NCBI GenBank assembly: GCA_964523885.1
Contig: CAZFYX010000085.1
Span: 124,001-188,000 of the forward strand
DNA: 64,000 nt
Reading direction: 5' to 3'
Origin: SHXO01 sp964523885
Lineage (GTDB): Bacteria > Pseudomonadota > Gammaproteobacteria > Burkholderiales > SHXO01
The stretch's first letter is position 1. Each line of letters begins with the position of its first letter. This document shows positions 41,529-50,287 of the stretch, piece by piece. The notes beneath the pieces were generated by a model. It searched no databases, was not told where the DNA came from, and saw only the letters and a list, made by a program, of their open reading frames with translations. Both the position numbers and the translations under genes were made by a program.

Positions 41529-44500
41529 GTGGCTCTGGCAGGCTCGCGTTTCGTCAGGTTCAAGAGGGAGGTGCGCGCAGGCCCGCGCTCCGCGATGCGG
41601 ATGCGTGCGCCATCGCGGTGCATGCCGGCAGTCCAACGCATCTCGCGTGTGCGTCGCGAGTACAACCAGTTCGTCGCGGACGAGACGCTCGAGGATTACT
41701 CGCTGCGCTTCACCGCGAAGTCGGCGCGCAAGTGGTCCTGCCTGCGCGTGGCCAACACCGCGCTGGGCTCGATCTCCTTCCTCGCCCTCGAGGCCATCGG
41801 CGCGGCGATCACGCTGAGCTACGGCTTCAGCAACGCGGTGCTCGCCATCCTGGTGGTGGGCAGCATCATCTTCCTCACCGGGCTGCCGATCAGCTACTAC
41901 GCCGCGAGGCACGGCGTGGACATGGACCTGCTCACGCGCGGGGCGGGCTTCGGCTACATCGGCTCCACCATCACCTCGCTCATCTACGCGTCGTTCACCT
42001 TCATCTTCTTCGCCATCGAGGCGGTGATCCTGGCGATGGCGCTGCAGATGTGCTTCGGCATCCCGCTGTGGATGGGCTACCTGATCAGTGCCTTGGCGAT
42101 CATACCGCTGGTCACCCACGGCATCACGCTCATCAGCCGCTTCCAGGTCTGGACCCAGCCGGTGTGGGTGCTGCTGAGCCTGCTGCCGTTCGTGTTCATC
42201 GCCGCGCAGGCGCCCGCGGAGCTCGCAGGCTGGACCCACTTCACCGGCCAGCACGGCCCGGCCGACGGCTCGGTGAGCCTGCTGGCATTCGGCGCGGCCG
42301 CCTCCGTGGCCTTCTCGCTCGTCGCCCAGATCGGCGAGCAGGTCGACTTCCTGCGCTTCCTGCCGCCGCAGAGCAGGGTCGGCCGCACGCAGTGGTGGCT
42401 GGCCATGCTGGGCGCCGGTCCAGGCTGGATCCTGATCGGGGTGCTCAAGCTGCTGGCCGGATCGCTGCTCGCCTACCTCGCGCTGATGCAGGGGCTGCCG
42501 GGCGACCGCGCCCTGGAGCCGACCCAGATGTACCTGGTCGGGTTCGAGTACGTGTTCTCCTCGCCGCTGCTCGCGCTGTGGGTCACCGGCTTCTTCGTGG
42601 TGATCTCGCAGCTCAAGATCAACGTCACCAACGCCTACGCCGGGTCGATCGCCTGGTCGAACTTCTTCTCCCGGCTCACCCACAGCCACCCCGGGCGCGT
42701 GGTGTGGCTGGTGTTCAACGTGCTGCTCGCCCTGCTCCTGATGGGCCTGGGCGTGTTCCATGCGCTCGAGCAGGTGCTGGGCTGGTACTCCAACGTCGCC
42801 ATCGCCTGGATCGGCGCGCTGGTCGCCGACCTGGTGGTCAACAAGCCGCTGGGCCTGAGCCCGCGCAACGTCGAGTTCAAGCGCGCCTACCTGTACGACA
42901 TCAACCCGGTGGGTGTCGGCGCGATGCTGGTGGCCTCGGTGATCTCGATCACGGCGTTCACCGGCATGCTGGGCGAGACGCTGCGTGCGCTCGCGCCCTT
43001 CCTGGCACTGGGCATCGCGTTCGTGACCGCACCGCTGATCGCGTTCGCCACTAGCGGGCGCTTCTACAGCGCGCGTCCCGCCGACCCGCCGGCGCAGGCC
43101 GGCACGGTGGCCTGCGTGATCTGCGAGAACCACTTCGAGCCCGAGGACATGGCCCACTGCCCGGCGTATGCCGGGCCGATCTGCTCGCTGTGCTGCTCGC
43201 TCGACGTGCGCTGCGAGGACTCGTGCAAGACCGATGCGCACCTCTCGCACCAGGTGCTGCAGGCGCTGGGCCGGTTCCTGCCGCCGCGCATCGTGGCGAG
43301 CCTCAACTCCAGCCTGGGCCACTACCTGGGGGTGTTCGCGCTCATGACCGCCGGGCTGGGCGCGATCCTCTGCCTGCTCTACCTGCAGGAAGCGGCCACC
43401 GATCCGCTGCATGGCCAGGTCGGCGGCGCGGTGCTCTGGGAGGTGTTCTTCGTGTTCACCCTGATCACCGGCGTGGCGGCCTGGCTGCTGGTGCTGGCGC
43501 ACCAGAGCCGCAAGGTGGCGCAGGAGGAGTCAGTCCGGCAGACGCAGCTGCTGATGCAGGAGATCGAGGCGCACAAGCGCACCGACGCCCAGCTGCAGAA
43601 GGCCAAGGAGGTCGCCGAGGCGGCCAACCTGGCCAAGAGCCGCTACGTGACCAACATCAGCCACGAGCTGCGCACGCCGCTCAACACCGTGCTGGGCTAC
43701 GCGCAGCTGCTCCAGCGCGACGAGAGCATTCCCGCGCACCGGCGCGATGCGATCGAGGTCATCCGGCGCAGCAGCGAGCACCTGTCCGGCCTGATCGACG
43801 GCCTGCTCGACATCGCCAAGATCGAGGCCGGCCGCTTCCACCTGCACCGCGGCGAGGTGGCGTTCCGCGACCTGCTCGACCAGGTAGTGCAGATGTTCAG
43901 CCTGCAGGCGGCCAGCAAGGGCCTGGAGTTCCGCTTCGAGGCGCAGGCGCTGCCCGACCTGGTCTACGCCGACGAGCGCCGGCTGCGGCAGATCCTCATC
44001 AACCTGCTCTCCAACGCGATCAAGTTCACCGAGCGCGGCCACGTCACGCTGCGCGTGCGCTACGTGCGCCAGCTCGCGGAGTTCGAGATCGAGGACAGCG
44101 GCGTGGGCATCGCGCCTCAGGACATCGAGCGGGTGTTCATGCCGTTCGAGCGCGGCAGTGCGGCCACGCGTGCCGCGGCGCCGGGCACCGGGCTGGGCCT
44201 GACCATCAGCAAGCTGCTGGTCGAGATCATGGGCGGCAAGATCCAGGTGGAGAGCCGGGTGCGGGTGGGCACCACCTTCCGCTTCACGCTGATGCTGTCG
44301 CAGGTCACCTCGCCCACTGCGCGGCCCGGGGCCCAGCGCCGGGTGCGCGGCTACCTCGGCGCACGCCGCACCGTGCTGGTCACCGACGACGAGCCGGGCC
44401 ATCGCGACCTCATCGCGGCGTTCCTCGAACCGCTCGGCTTCCACGTCGTGAGCGCGGCCAACCATCGCGAATGCCTCGAGCTGGCCTCCGCCCTGCCCGT

Positions 44501-44999
44501 CGACCTGTTCCTGCTCGACGTCGCGATGCCGGAGATGGACGGCTGGGAGCTGGCCCGGCAACTGCGCCAGGCGCTGGGCTCCGAGGCGCCGATCATCATG
44601 GTCTCGGCCAACGCGTACGAAAGCCAGCGGGCCGGCGCCGGACCGGCGCTGCACGACGATTTCGTGGTGAAGCCGGTGGACTTCTGGCAGCTGCTGGAGA
44701 AGATCCGCCACCACCTGCAGCTGGAGTGGCTGTACGAGGATCCGGAAGCCGCCGCGCCGGTGCTGCCACCCGCGCTGGTCCCGGCCAACCTGCCCTCGGT
44801 GCCGCGCGACGCGCTGGAGAGCCTGTGGTCGCTGGGCCAGATGGGGCACGTGCGCGGCATCCACCGGCGCCTGGACGAGCTGGAGCAGGCCGACGAGGCC
44901 TCGCGCACGCTGGCCCTGCACCTGCGCCCGCTGGTGAAGGCGTTCCAGCTCAACCGCTACATGCAGATCCTGGACGAGTTGCGCTCGCATGTCGCCTGA
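41529..44999 (+). CDS. NCS1-permease / cysteine cluster / histidine kinase / receiver fusion
   Basis: A hybrid sensor of up to 1156 residues; the start is uncertain between the GTG at 41529 and ATGs at 41595 or 41622, as none has a good site. Residues about 50-520 are a full NCS1-type permease (about twelve helices; ANTALGSISFLALEAIGAAI, IGEQVDFLRFLPPQSR). A cysteine cluster (about 528-566: CVICENHFEPEDMAHCP, ICSLCC, CEDSCK) follows, then two more helices (595-655), a coiled coil, the H-box NISHELRTPLNT, N-box NLLSNAIKF, G-boxes DSGVGIAP and GTGLGLTIS, and a receiver with LLDVAMPEMDGWE and KPVDFW. It overlaps the response regulator gene. Inferred role: sensing an amide-type nitrogen compound for the divergent urt-fmd operon. 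Confidence 0.92.
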   Translation: MALAGSRFVRFKREVRAGPRSAMRMRAPSRCMPAVQRISRVRREYNQFVADETLEDYSLRFTAKSARKWSCLRVANTALGSISFLALEAIGAAITLSYGFSNAVLAILVVGSIIFLTGLPISYYAARHGVDMDLLTRGAGFGYIGSTITSLIYASFTFIFFAIEAVILAMALQMCFGIPLWMGYLISALAIIPLVTHGITLISRFQVWTQPVWVLLSLLPFVFIAAQAPAELAGWTHFTGQHGPADGSVSLLAFGAAASVAFSLVAQIGEQVDFLRFLPPQSRVGRTQWWLAMLGAGPGWILIGVLKLLAGSLLAYLALMQGLPGDRALEPTQMYLVGFEYVFSSPLLALWVTGFFVVISQLKINVTNAYAGSIAWSNFFSRLTHSHPGRVVWLVFNVLLALLLMGLGVFHALEQVLGWYSNVAIAWIGALVADLVVNKPLGLSPRNVEFKRAYLYDINPVGVGAMLVASVISITAFTGMLGETLRALAPFLALGIAFVTAPLIAFATSGRFYSARPADPPAQAGTVACVICENHFEPEDMAHCPAYAGPICSLCCSLDVRCEDSCKTDAHLSHQVLQALGRFLPPRIVASLNSSLGHYLGVFALMTAGLGAILCLLYLQEAATDPLHGQVGGAVLWEVFFVFTLITGVAAWLLVLAHQSRKVAQEESVRQTQLLMQEIEAHKRTDAQLQKAKEVAEAANLAKSRYVTNISHELRTPLNTVLGYAQLLQRDESIPAHRRDAIEVIRRSSEHLSGLIDGLLDIAKIEAGRFHLHRGEVAFRDLLDQVVQMFSLQAASKGLEFRFEAQALPDLVYADERRLRQILINLLSNAIKFTERGHVTLRVRYVRQLAEFEIEDSGVGIAPQDIERVFMPFERGSAATRAAAPGTGLGLTISKLLVEIMGGKIQVESRVRVGTTFRFTLMLSQVTSPTARPGAQRRVRGYLGARRTVLVTDDEPGHRDLIAAFLEPLGFHVVSAANHRECLELASALPVDLFLLDVAMPEMDGWELARQLRQALGSEAPIIMVSANAYESQRAGAGPALHDDFVVKPVDFWQLLEKIRHHLQLEWLYEDPEAAAPVLPPALVPANLPSVPRDALESLWSLGQMGHVRGIHRRLDELEQADEASRTLALHLRPLVKAFQLNRYMQILDELRSHVA

Positions 45000-45915
45000 G
45001 CAGGCCCGCCAGCGCGTGCTCGTCGTGGACGACACGCCCGAGACCCTTGCGCTGCTCACCGATGCGCTGGAGGAGGCCGGCATGACCGTGCTGGTGTCCG
45101 TGGACGGAGCCAGTGCGATCGAGCGCGCGCAGCACGCCATGCCCGACATCATCCTGCTCGATGCGATCATGCCGGGCATGGACGGGTTCGAGACCTGCAC
45201 CCGCCTGAAGCAGTTGCCGCACACCGCGAAGGTGCCGGTGGTGTTCATGACCGGCCTGTCCGACACCGAGCACGTGCTGCGCGGCTTCCGGGCCGGCGGA
45301 GTCGACTATGTGACCAAGCCGATCGTGCCCGAGCAGTTGATCGCGCGCCTGCGCACGCACCTGAACAACGCCCGCCTGGTATCGAGCGCGCACGATGCGA
45401 TCGACCTGGGCGGGCGCGCGGTGCTGGCCCTGTCGGAGAACGGCAGCATCGCGTGGCGCACGCCGGAGGCCGAACGGCTGCTGCAGGAAGTGGTGGTGCC
45501 CGGCACCCGCGCCCTGCCCCAGGATCTGCTGGAGCGGCTGCGCGCCGAGGGTGAGGCCGACGAGGCGCGCCGGGGTCGACGCACCGCCGCGGTCGAGCTG
45601 CAGGCCGGTGCGCACACCCTGGCCTTCACCCCGATCGGGCGCACGAACGGCAGCGAATTGCTGGTGGCCGTCGAGGTGCGCAACGTGGCGGACGGCGAGG
45701 CGCGCCTGCGCGAGCGCTTCGGGCTGACGCTGCGCGAATGCGAAGTGCTGCTGTGGGTGGCGCGCGGCAAATCCAACCGTGACGTGGGCGAGATCCTCGA
45801 GCTGAGCCCGCGCACGGTCAACAAGCACCTGGAGCGCATCTTCGTGAAGCTGGGCGTGGAGAACCGGGCGGCCGCGGCCGGGATCGCCATGGGCATCCTG
45901 GCGGAGCGGGGTTAG
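44989..45915 (+). CDS. Response regulator with LuxR-type output domain
   Basis: A 308-residue two-component regulator. The receiver (residues 9-125) has VLVVDDTPETLALL, phosphorylation site IILLDAIMPGMDGFE (Asp about 57) and the lysine in YVTKPIVPE. A middle segment (about 130-235) of unknown fold includes LALSENGSIAWRTPEAERLL, which resembles a PAS-like linker. The C-terminal helix-turn-helix is LTLRECEVLLWVARGKSNRD then LSPRTVNKHLERIFVKLGV, of the LuxR/FixJ class. It starts 11 bases before the kinase gene ends, so the two are a cognate pair and it is the likely ligand of the TACGTC palindromes. Confidence 0.94.
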   Translation: MSPEQARQRVLVVDDTPETLALLTDALEEAGMTVLVSVDGASAIERAQHAMPDIILLDAIMPGMDGFETCTRLKQLPHTAKVPVVFMTGLSDTEHVLRGFRAGGVDYVTKPIVPEQLIARLRTHLNNARLVSSAHDAIDLGGRAVLALSENGSIAWRTPEAERLLQEVVVPGTRALPQDLLERLRAEGEADEARRGRRTAAVELQAGAHTLAFTPIGRTNGSELLVAVEVRNVADGEARLRERFGLTLRECEVLLWVARGKSNRDVGEILELSPRTVNKHLERIFVKLGVENRAAAAGIAMGILAERG

Positions 45916-45946
45916 ACCACCGATTGTGCGGTGCCGCAAATTCTGC

Positions 45947-45974
45947 TTGACTTTGGTGCAACCAGCCCTATAAT
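45947..45974 (+). promoter_or_regulatory. Near-consensus sigma-70 promoter of the phasin gene
   Basis: TTGACT (45947-45952) and TATAAT (45969-45974) are separated by 16 bases, the best promoter match in the window. Its spacer carries the inverted repeat TGGT-GCA-ACCA (45954-45964), and TGCAACGCA (TGC-N3-GCA, 45983-45991) lies just after the -10. A repressor such as PhaR could bind here. The phasin start is 80 bases downstream. Confidence 0.75.
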
Positions 45975-46054
45975 GCTTCTTGTGCAACGCAACATTCCAG
46001 CCCGCAGGCAGGCCTGGACCGAGCAGAAACCCCTCAATTTCAAGGAGTTGAACC

Positions 46055-46597
46055 ATGGTGCAGATCACCGAGCAACTGGCGGCGCTGAGCAAGTCGCAAC
46101 TGGATTCCGTGCTGAAGGCCGCCAACCTGTCCGTCGAGAACGCCGAGAAGCTGGCCGCGCTGCAGTTCAAGTGGAGCAAGGCGGCCTATGAAGATGCGGT
46201 GCAGGCCCTGCGCCAGTTCACCGCGGTGAAGGATTTCAACGAGTTCTCCGCCCTGACCACCGGTGCCGCTCAGCCCACCTGGGACAAGGCCACCGCCTAC
46301 GCCAAGAGCGTGTACGACCTGACCACCGCCGCGCAGGCCGAGCTCGCCGCGCTGCTCGAGGAGCAGGCCGCCGAGTTCAACAAGAACGTGGTGGTGACGC
46401 TGGATGCCGCGCTGAAGTCGGCGCCGGCCGGTTCGGAAGGCGCGGTCTCGGCGGTCAAGTCCGCCGTGCACTCGGCCAACACGATCTACGAATCGCTGAT
46501 CAAGGCGGCCAAGCAGGTCAGCTCGATCACCGAAGCGAACGTCGCGGCGGTGAACGCGCAGGTCGCCACGGCCACGAAGAAGAAGGCTGCTGCCTGA
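46055..46597 (+). CDS. Phasin family protein
   Basis: A 180-residue phasin that coats polyhydroxyalkanoate granules. The sequence is almost entirely helical and alanine-rich, with QLDSVLKAANLSVENAEKLA and DFNEFSALTTGAAQPTWDKA as family features and an alanine/lysine tail TATKKKAAA. The start follows AAGGAG. A strong promoter and a strong terminator flank it, making a single-gene unit expected to be highly expressed. No PHA synthase gene lies in this window. Confidence 0.94.
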   Translation: MVQITEQLAALSKSQLDSVLKAANLSVENAEKLAALQFKWSKAAYEDAVQALRQFTAVKDFNEFSALTTGAAQPTWDKATAYAKSVYDLTTAAQAELAALLEEQAAEFNKNVVVTLDAALKSAPAGSEGAVSAVKSAVHSANTIYESLIKAAKQVSSITEANVAAVNAQVATATKKKAAA

Positions 46598-46635
46598 TTC
46601 CCGGCGCGCCCTCCGCGCGCCGCTGCAGTACCCGT

Positions 46636-46671
46636 GACGGCGCCCTCCCCGGAGGGCGCCGTCGGCTTTTT
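46636..46671 (+). terminator. Rho-independent terminator after the phasin gene
   Basis: A perfect 13-base stem, GACGGCGCCCTCC (46636-46648) with GGAGGGCGCCGTC (46651-46663), is followed by GGC and five T. It lies 39 bases after the phasin stop and directly next to the end of the convergent HDOD-GGDEF gene. Confidence 0.9.
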
Positions 46672-48644
46672 CAGGCCGCTCGCGGCGGTGACGGCGGCTC
46701 TGAGGCGAACACGCGATTGCGCCCTGCGGCCTTGGCTGCGTAGAGCGCGTTGTCGGCAGCCTTGAGCAGTTCGTCGGCACGCTGCATGTCGGCGGTGCGC
46801 TGCGCCGCGCCCACGCTCAGACTGGTCGTGCAGCTCACCGCACCGTTGCTGAAGCGCGTGCGCGCCACGGCATTGCGCAGGCGCTCGCCCAGCTGGGTGG
46901 CGGCAGCCAGTGGCGTATCCACGCAGATCACCAGGAACTCCTCTCCGCCGATGCGGCAGATGCCGTCCTCCGTGCGTGCCTCCTTGCGCAGCACGGCGGA
47001 GGCCTGGCGCAGCACGAGATCGCCGATGTCGTGCCCGTACGAATCGTTGATGTCCTTGAAGCGGTCCAGGTCCAGCACCAGGCAGGACAGCGGCCGGTTG
47101 CTGCGCAGGGCCGCGGCCCACTCCTGGTCGAGCCGCTCCATCGCGTAGCGGCGGTTGGGCAGCCCCGTCAGCGGATCGGTCAGCGCCGCCTGCTGCAGGC
47201 GCCGGTTCGCTACCGCGAGCTCGGCTGCGAACTTGCGCAGGTTCTCCGCATCGCGCCGCGCTTCTTCCTGCAGCCGGATCACCCGCAGGCCCGCGCGCAG
47301 GCGCGCCGCCAGCACGCGCGGCGTGAACGGCTTGGTGAGGTAATCGTCCACGCCCGACTCGAAGGCCTCGATCAGCTGCTCGTCCTGCTCCAGCGCGGAC
47401 AGGATGATGAAGTACATCTGCTGGCCTTCCTCGGTCTGGCGCAGCGCCTTGCACAGCGCCAGGCCGTCCAGGCCCGGCATGATCCAGTCGGAGATGATGA
47501 TCTGCGGACGCAAGCTGATGGCACGTGCCAGCCCGGTCCTGCCGTCCTGCGCCGTGTGCACGGTGTGGCCGAGCCCCTTCAGCAGGTGCTCGAGCACCAG
47601 CAGCGTGGAGCGGTCGTCGTCCACCGCCAGGATGGTGAGCGGCTGCAGCGCTGCAGCCGAGGGGGCCGCATCGAGCGCCGGCGGTGGGGGCTCCTGCCGG
47701 TCGCAGATGACCGAGCCCAGCTCGGGCACGTCCTGCGTGGGCACCTCGAGGATCTTGCCCCACTCGCGCCACTGCTCGACCAGCGCCACGGTCATCTTCC
47801 CGAGCGCCTCCTCGTCGAGACCGACCTTGGCGCCCGCGAGGATCAGGTCGGGCGCCATCGCGTGCCGGTCCTGGTCGCGGGCGACGCAGAAGTCGGCCAG
47901 CTGAGCGCTCAACCTCAGCAATGCACAGACCGCGCGCTCGCGCGAACCCTCCGGGGCCGGACTGGCGGTGGGGTCCTCGTGATGGAACACGGCGGCCACG
48001 AACAGGCGCGGCAGGCGCCAGTCCTCCAGCAGCGCAGCCGACAGCTCATTGTGGTCGGTGGCGAAGCGCTCGCGCTCGCGCGCAGCCGGGACCAGCCCGC
48101 GCTCGCCACCGGCGAGCAGCTCGGCGAACTCCTCCGGGTAGATCGTGGCCAGGGCGAGCGTGCCGACGCCGGCGAGCAGGCCGCAGGTGAACGCCTCGTC
48201 CGCCGGTGCGCTGCGCACCCGGTCGGCGGTGCGCGCGGCGGCGATTGCCATGGCCAGCGAGCGCGACCAGAAGCGCTGGTAATCGAAGCCCTTGCAGGTG
48301 CCGCTGCGGTATTGCCCGAGCAGCGAGAAGCCGAGCACGAGCTGGCACACCGTGTTCACCCCGATCATGCGGATCGCCTCGGGGATCGAGACGACCGGGC
48401 GCCGCAACCCCTGCCCGGCCGAGTTGGCGAACTTGATGATGCGGCCGGACAGGGCCGGATCGGCGCGCACCGCGTGGGCGATCTCGTCCACGCTGGTGCC
48501 GTCGCGGCGGCACAGCTCCACCACGGCCAGAGCCACGCCGGCCGGCGAGGGCAGCTTGCCGGTGGTCTTCAGCTCCTCGAACTTGGCGTGCTGGGTCACG
48601 GGTGGTGGACCGCCGGGGCGGGAAAGGGGCGCCCCTGGGAGCAT
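46671..48644 (-). CDS. HDOD / receiver / GGDEF diguanylate cyclase
   Basis: A 657-residue signalling protein with an N-terminal HDOD domain (about residues 20-270; KLPSPAGVALAVVELCRR, ADPALSGRIIKFANSAGQG), a receiver (about 335-455; TILAVDDDRST, IIISDWIMPGLDGLAL, DDYLTKPFT), a coiled linker and a GGDEF domain (about 485-645; DPLTGLPNRRYAME). The active-site motif is GGEEF, a functional variant, and the inhibitory I-site R-x-x-D (RTED) stands five residues before it, so product feedback by c-di-GMP is expected. HDOD domains lack phosphohydrolase residues and usually mediate interactions. A GTG at 48599 is an alternative start. Confidence 0.92.
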   Translation of the reverse strand: MLPGAPLSRPGGPPPVTQHAKFEELKTTGKLPSPAGVALAVVELCRRDGTSVDEIAHAVRADPALSGRIIKFANSAGQGLRRPVVSIPEAIRMIGVNTVCQLVLGFSLLGQYRSGTCKGFDYQRFWSRSLAMAIAAARTADRVRSAPADEAFTCGLLAGVGTLALATIYPEEFAELLAGGERGLVPAARERERFATDHNELSAALLEDWRLPRLFVAAVFHHEDPTASPAPEGSRERAVCALLRLSAQLADFCVARDQDRHAMAPDLILAGAKVGLDEEALGKMTVALVEQWREWGKILEVPTQDVPELGSVICDRQEPPPPALDAAPSAAALQPLTILAVDDDRSTLLVLEHLLKGLGHTVHTAQDGRTGLARAISLRPQIIISDWIMPGLDGLALCKALRQTEEGQQMYFIILSALEQDEQLIEAFESGVDDYLTKPFTPRVLAARLRAGLRVIRLQEEARRDAENLRKFAAELAVANRRLQQAALTDPLTGLPNRRYAMERLDQEWAAALRSNRPLSCLVLDLDRFKDINDSYGHDIGDLVLRQASAVLRKEARTEDGICRIGGEEFLVICVDTPLAAATQLGERLRNAVARTRFSNGAVSCTTSLSVGAAQRTADMQRADELLKAADNALYAAKAAGRNRVFASEPPSPPRAA

Positions 48645-48749
48645 TTTCGGCAGTCCGGCGCGGGAACTTTAGCCGCCCCGCCCCCCCCGATCTCCCTCTG
48701 CGGCAACGGTGGATGCTGTATGGATGCACAGACCTATTGCGCAGGTACG

Positions 48750-49697
48750 CTAACGCAGCGGCTCGAGGTCCGCCGGCAGCACGTAGCCCGGATGGCGTCT
48801 GCGCAACTCCCGCAGGCTGTCGCGGGCCTGCTCGAGCTTGCCCGCGCTGCGCAGCATCCGGATGTGTTCGACCCAGCGCTGCGGATCCTGCTCGAACGCC
48901 TCGTGCTCGGCCGACTGCGGTGCCGCCTGGTTCGCGGCAGCAGGTGCAGGCAGCGTTGCTGCGTCGCTCGCTGCACCGGCTGCGGCGGGGCTTGCAGGCA
49001 CGGCCTCCGGCACCTGCGCCTCGCGCTTCGCGGCCCGCTGCGGTGCCGGCGCTGCAGGTGCGGCCACGGCGGGTGCCTGGTCGCGCAACGCCGGCGCTGG
49101 TGCAGGTGCGACAGCCGGTGCCTCCTCACGGTGCAATGGGGCGGCGGGCGGTGGACTGTCCTCCTTCAGGGTACCGAGGGCAGCGGCCGGGTCCTGCGCC
49201 TTCCGCTCGACCACCTCGGCGCCCGCACCACGAGCCTGCTGCTTCGGCAGTCCGGCCGGCACGCCAGGCGGGCGTGCGGCCCGCTCCCGTGGCTCCTGCG
49301 CGGCGCGAATGGAGGCCGGGGCGGCCGCAGACGGGCGTGCGGATTCGTGCGCGGGAGCGGCTTCATTGGGAGCGGGCGGGGCAGGCACCGCTGCAGCGGG
49401 CGCGCCCTGCATCTCCGCCTGCGGCAGGTGCTCGCGCCGATCGGCCACCATCAGCGTCAACGTGGCGCTGACCACGAGCACCGCGGCGATCGACATGGGC
49501 ACGCGCCACCGGGCCATGAACGGACGCGGGGCATGCTGCCGGGGACCGGACACGGCATCGCGGGCAGCAGTGCCCAGTGCCGCGTCGAGCGCCGGCGACG
49601 GCTCGTCGCCCACCGCGTCGCGCCAGCGCCGCTGCAGCGGCGTATCCCGCGCAAGGAAGGCCTCGAGATCGCCTTCGTCGTCCGGCCTGCTGCTCAC
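48750..49697 (-). CDS. Anti-sigma-factor-like membrane protein
   Basis: A 315-residue single-pass protein encoded directly after an ECF sigma factor, whose stop it overlaps by four bases. The first 65 residues are cytosolic, with WRDAVGDEPSPALDAAL; the helix is about residues 66-85 (VPMSIAAVLVVSATLTLMVA). The rest is periplasmic, a 170-residue alanine/proline-rich low-complexity stretch ending in a conserved-looking helical motif, DPQRWVEHIRMLRSAGKLEQ. No cysteine/histidine zinc motif of ZAS anti-sigmas is present. The anti-sigma role is inferred from position and topology only. Confidence 0.7.
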   Translation of the reverse strand: MSSRPDDEGDLEAFLARDTPLQRRWRDAVGDEPSPALDAALGTAARDAVSGPRQHAPRPFMARWRVPMSIAAVLVVSATLTLMVADRREHLPQAEMQGAPAAAVPAPPAPNEAAPAHESARPSAAAPASIRAAQEPRERAARPPGVPAGLPKQQARGAGAEVVERKAQDPAAALGTLKEDSPPPAAPLHREEAPAVAPAPAPALRDQAPAVAAPAAPAPQRAAKREAQVPEAVPASPAAAGAASDAATLPAPAAANQAAPQSAEHEAFEQDPQRWVEHIRMLRSAGKLEQARDSLRELRRRHPGYVLPADLEPLR

Positions 49698-50266
49698 AGC
49701 AGTTCTCCCATGCCCTGGCGCAGCTTGGCGAGTGCATAGCGCAAGCGGCTCTTGATCGCCTCGCGGTCGGTCCCCGTCACGCTCGCGATCTCGTCCACCC
49801 CCAGGCCCGCTTCCTCGTGCAGCAGGAAGGCTTCGCGCTGTGCCACGGGCAGCGCCTCGACCAGCGCCAGCAGCCGGCGCGCCTGTTCGCGCCCCTGCGC
49901 GATGCGCTCCGGCTGCGCGGTGGCCGGCGCAGGCACGTTGACCGCTGGATCATCATCGTCCTCCGGGTCGGCATGCACGACCCCGACGGGCCGGTGACGG
50001 CGGTAGTGGTCCACCACCCGGTTGTGCGCGATGGTGTAGAGCCAGGTGGTGAAGCGCGCCTCGACCTTGTAGCCGCCACGGGCGCCGATGACGCTCATCC
50101 AGATGTCCTGGAACAGCTCCTCCGCCGTAGCGCGCTGGCTGCCGAGCTGCCGCACGACGTAGCGGAACAGGGGCACGCGGTGGCGCCCGTAGAGCAGGTC
50201 GAACGCCGGGGCATCCCCCTGCGCGTAACGCAGCATCAGCGCCTCGTCGGTGTCGTCTTCCCCCAT
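49694..50266 (-). CDS. ECF RNA polymerase sigma factor
   Basis: A 190-residue sigma-70 family factor of the extracytoplasmic-function type. Region 2 is seen in LLYGRHRVPLFRYVVRQLG and ELFQDIWMSVIGARGGY, with TTWLYTIAHNRVVDHYRRH for promoter melting and -10 recognition; region 4 has LPVAQREAFLLHEEAGLGVD and TDREAIKSRLRYALAKLRQ. The linker is acidic and proline-rich. It is coupled to the anti-sigma-like gene and would direct an envelope or stress regulon. Confidence 0.93.
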   Translation of the reverse strand: MGEDDTDEALMLRYAQGDAPAFDLLYGRHRVPLFRYVVRQLGSQRATAEELFQDIWMSVIGARGGYKVEARFTTWLYTIAHNRVVDHYRRHRPVGVVHADPEDDDDPAVNVPAPATAQPERIAQGREQARRLLALVEALPVAQREAFLLHEEAGLGVDEIASVTGTDREAIKSRLRYALAKLRQGMGELL

Positions 50267-50287
50267 GGCCGGGGAATTCTACTCGTG

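Noticed and set aside
40164..43502. An 1100-codon open frame on the minus strand across urtA and the permease-kinase
   Set aside because: It runs in another frame through urtA and opposite the permease and kinase; the translation has the same low-complexity character and no domain.
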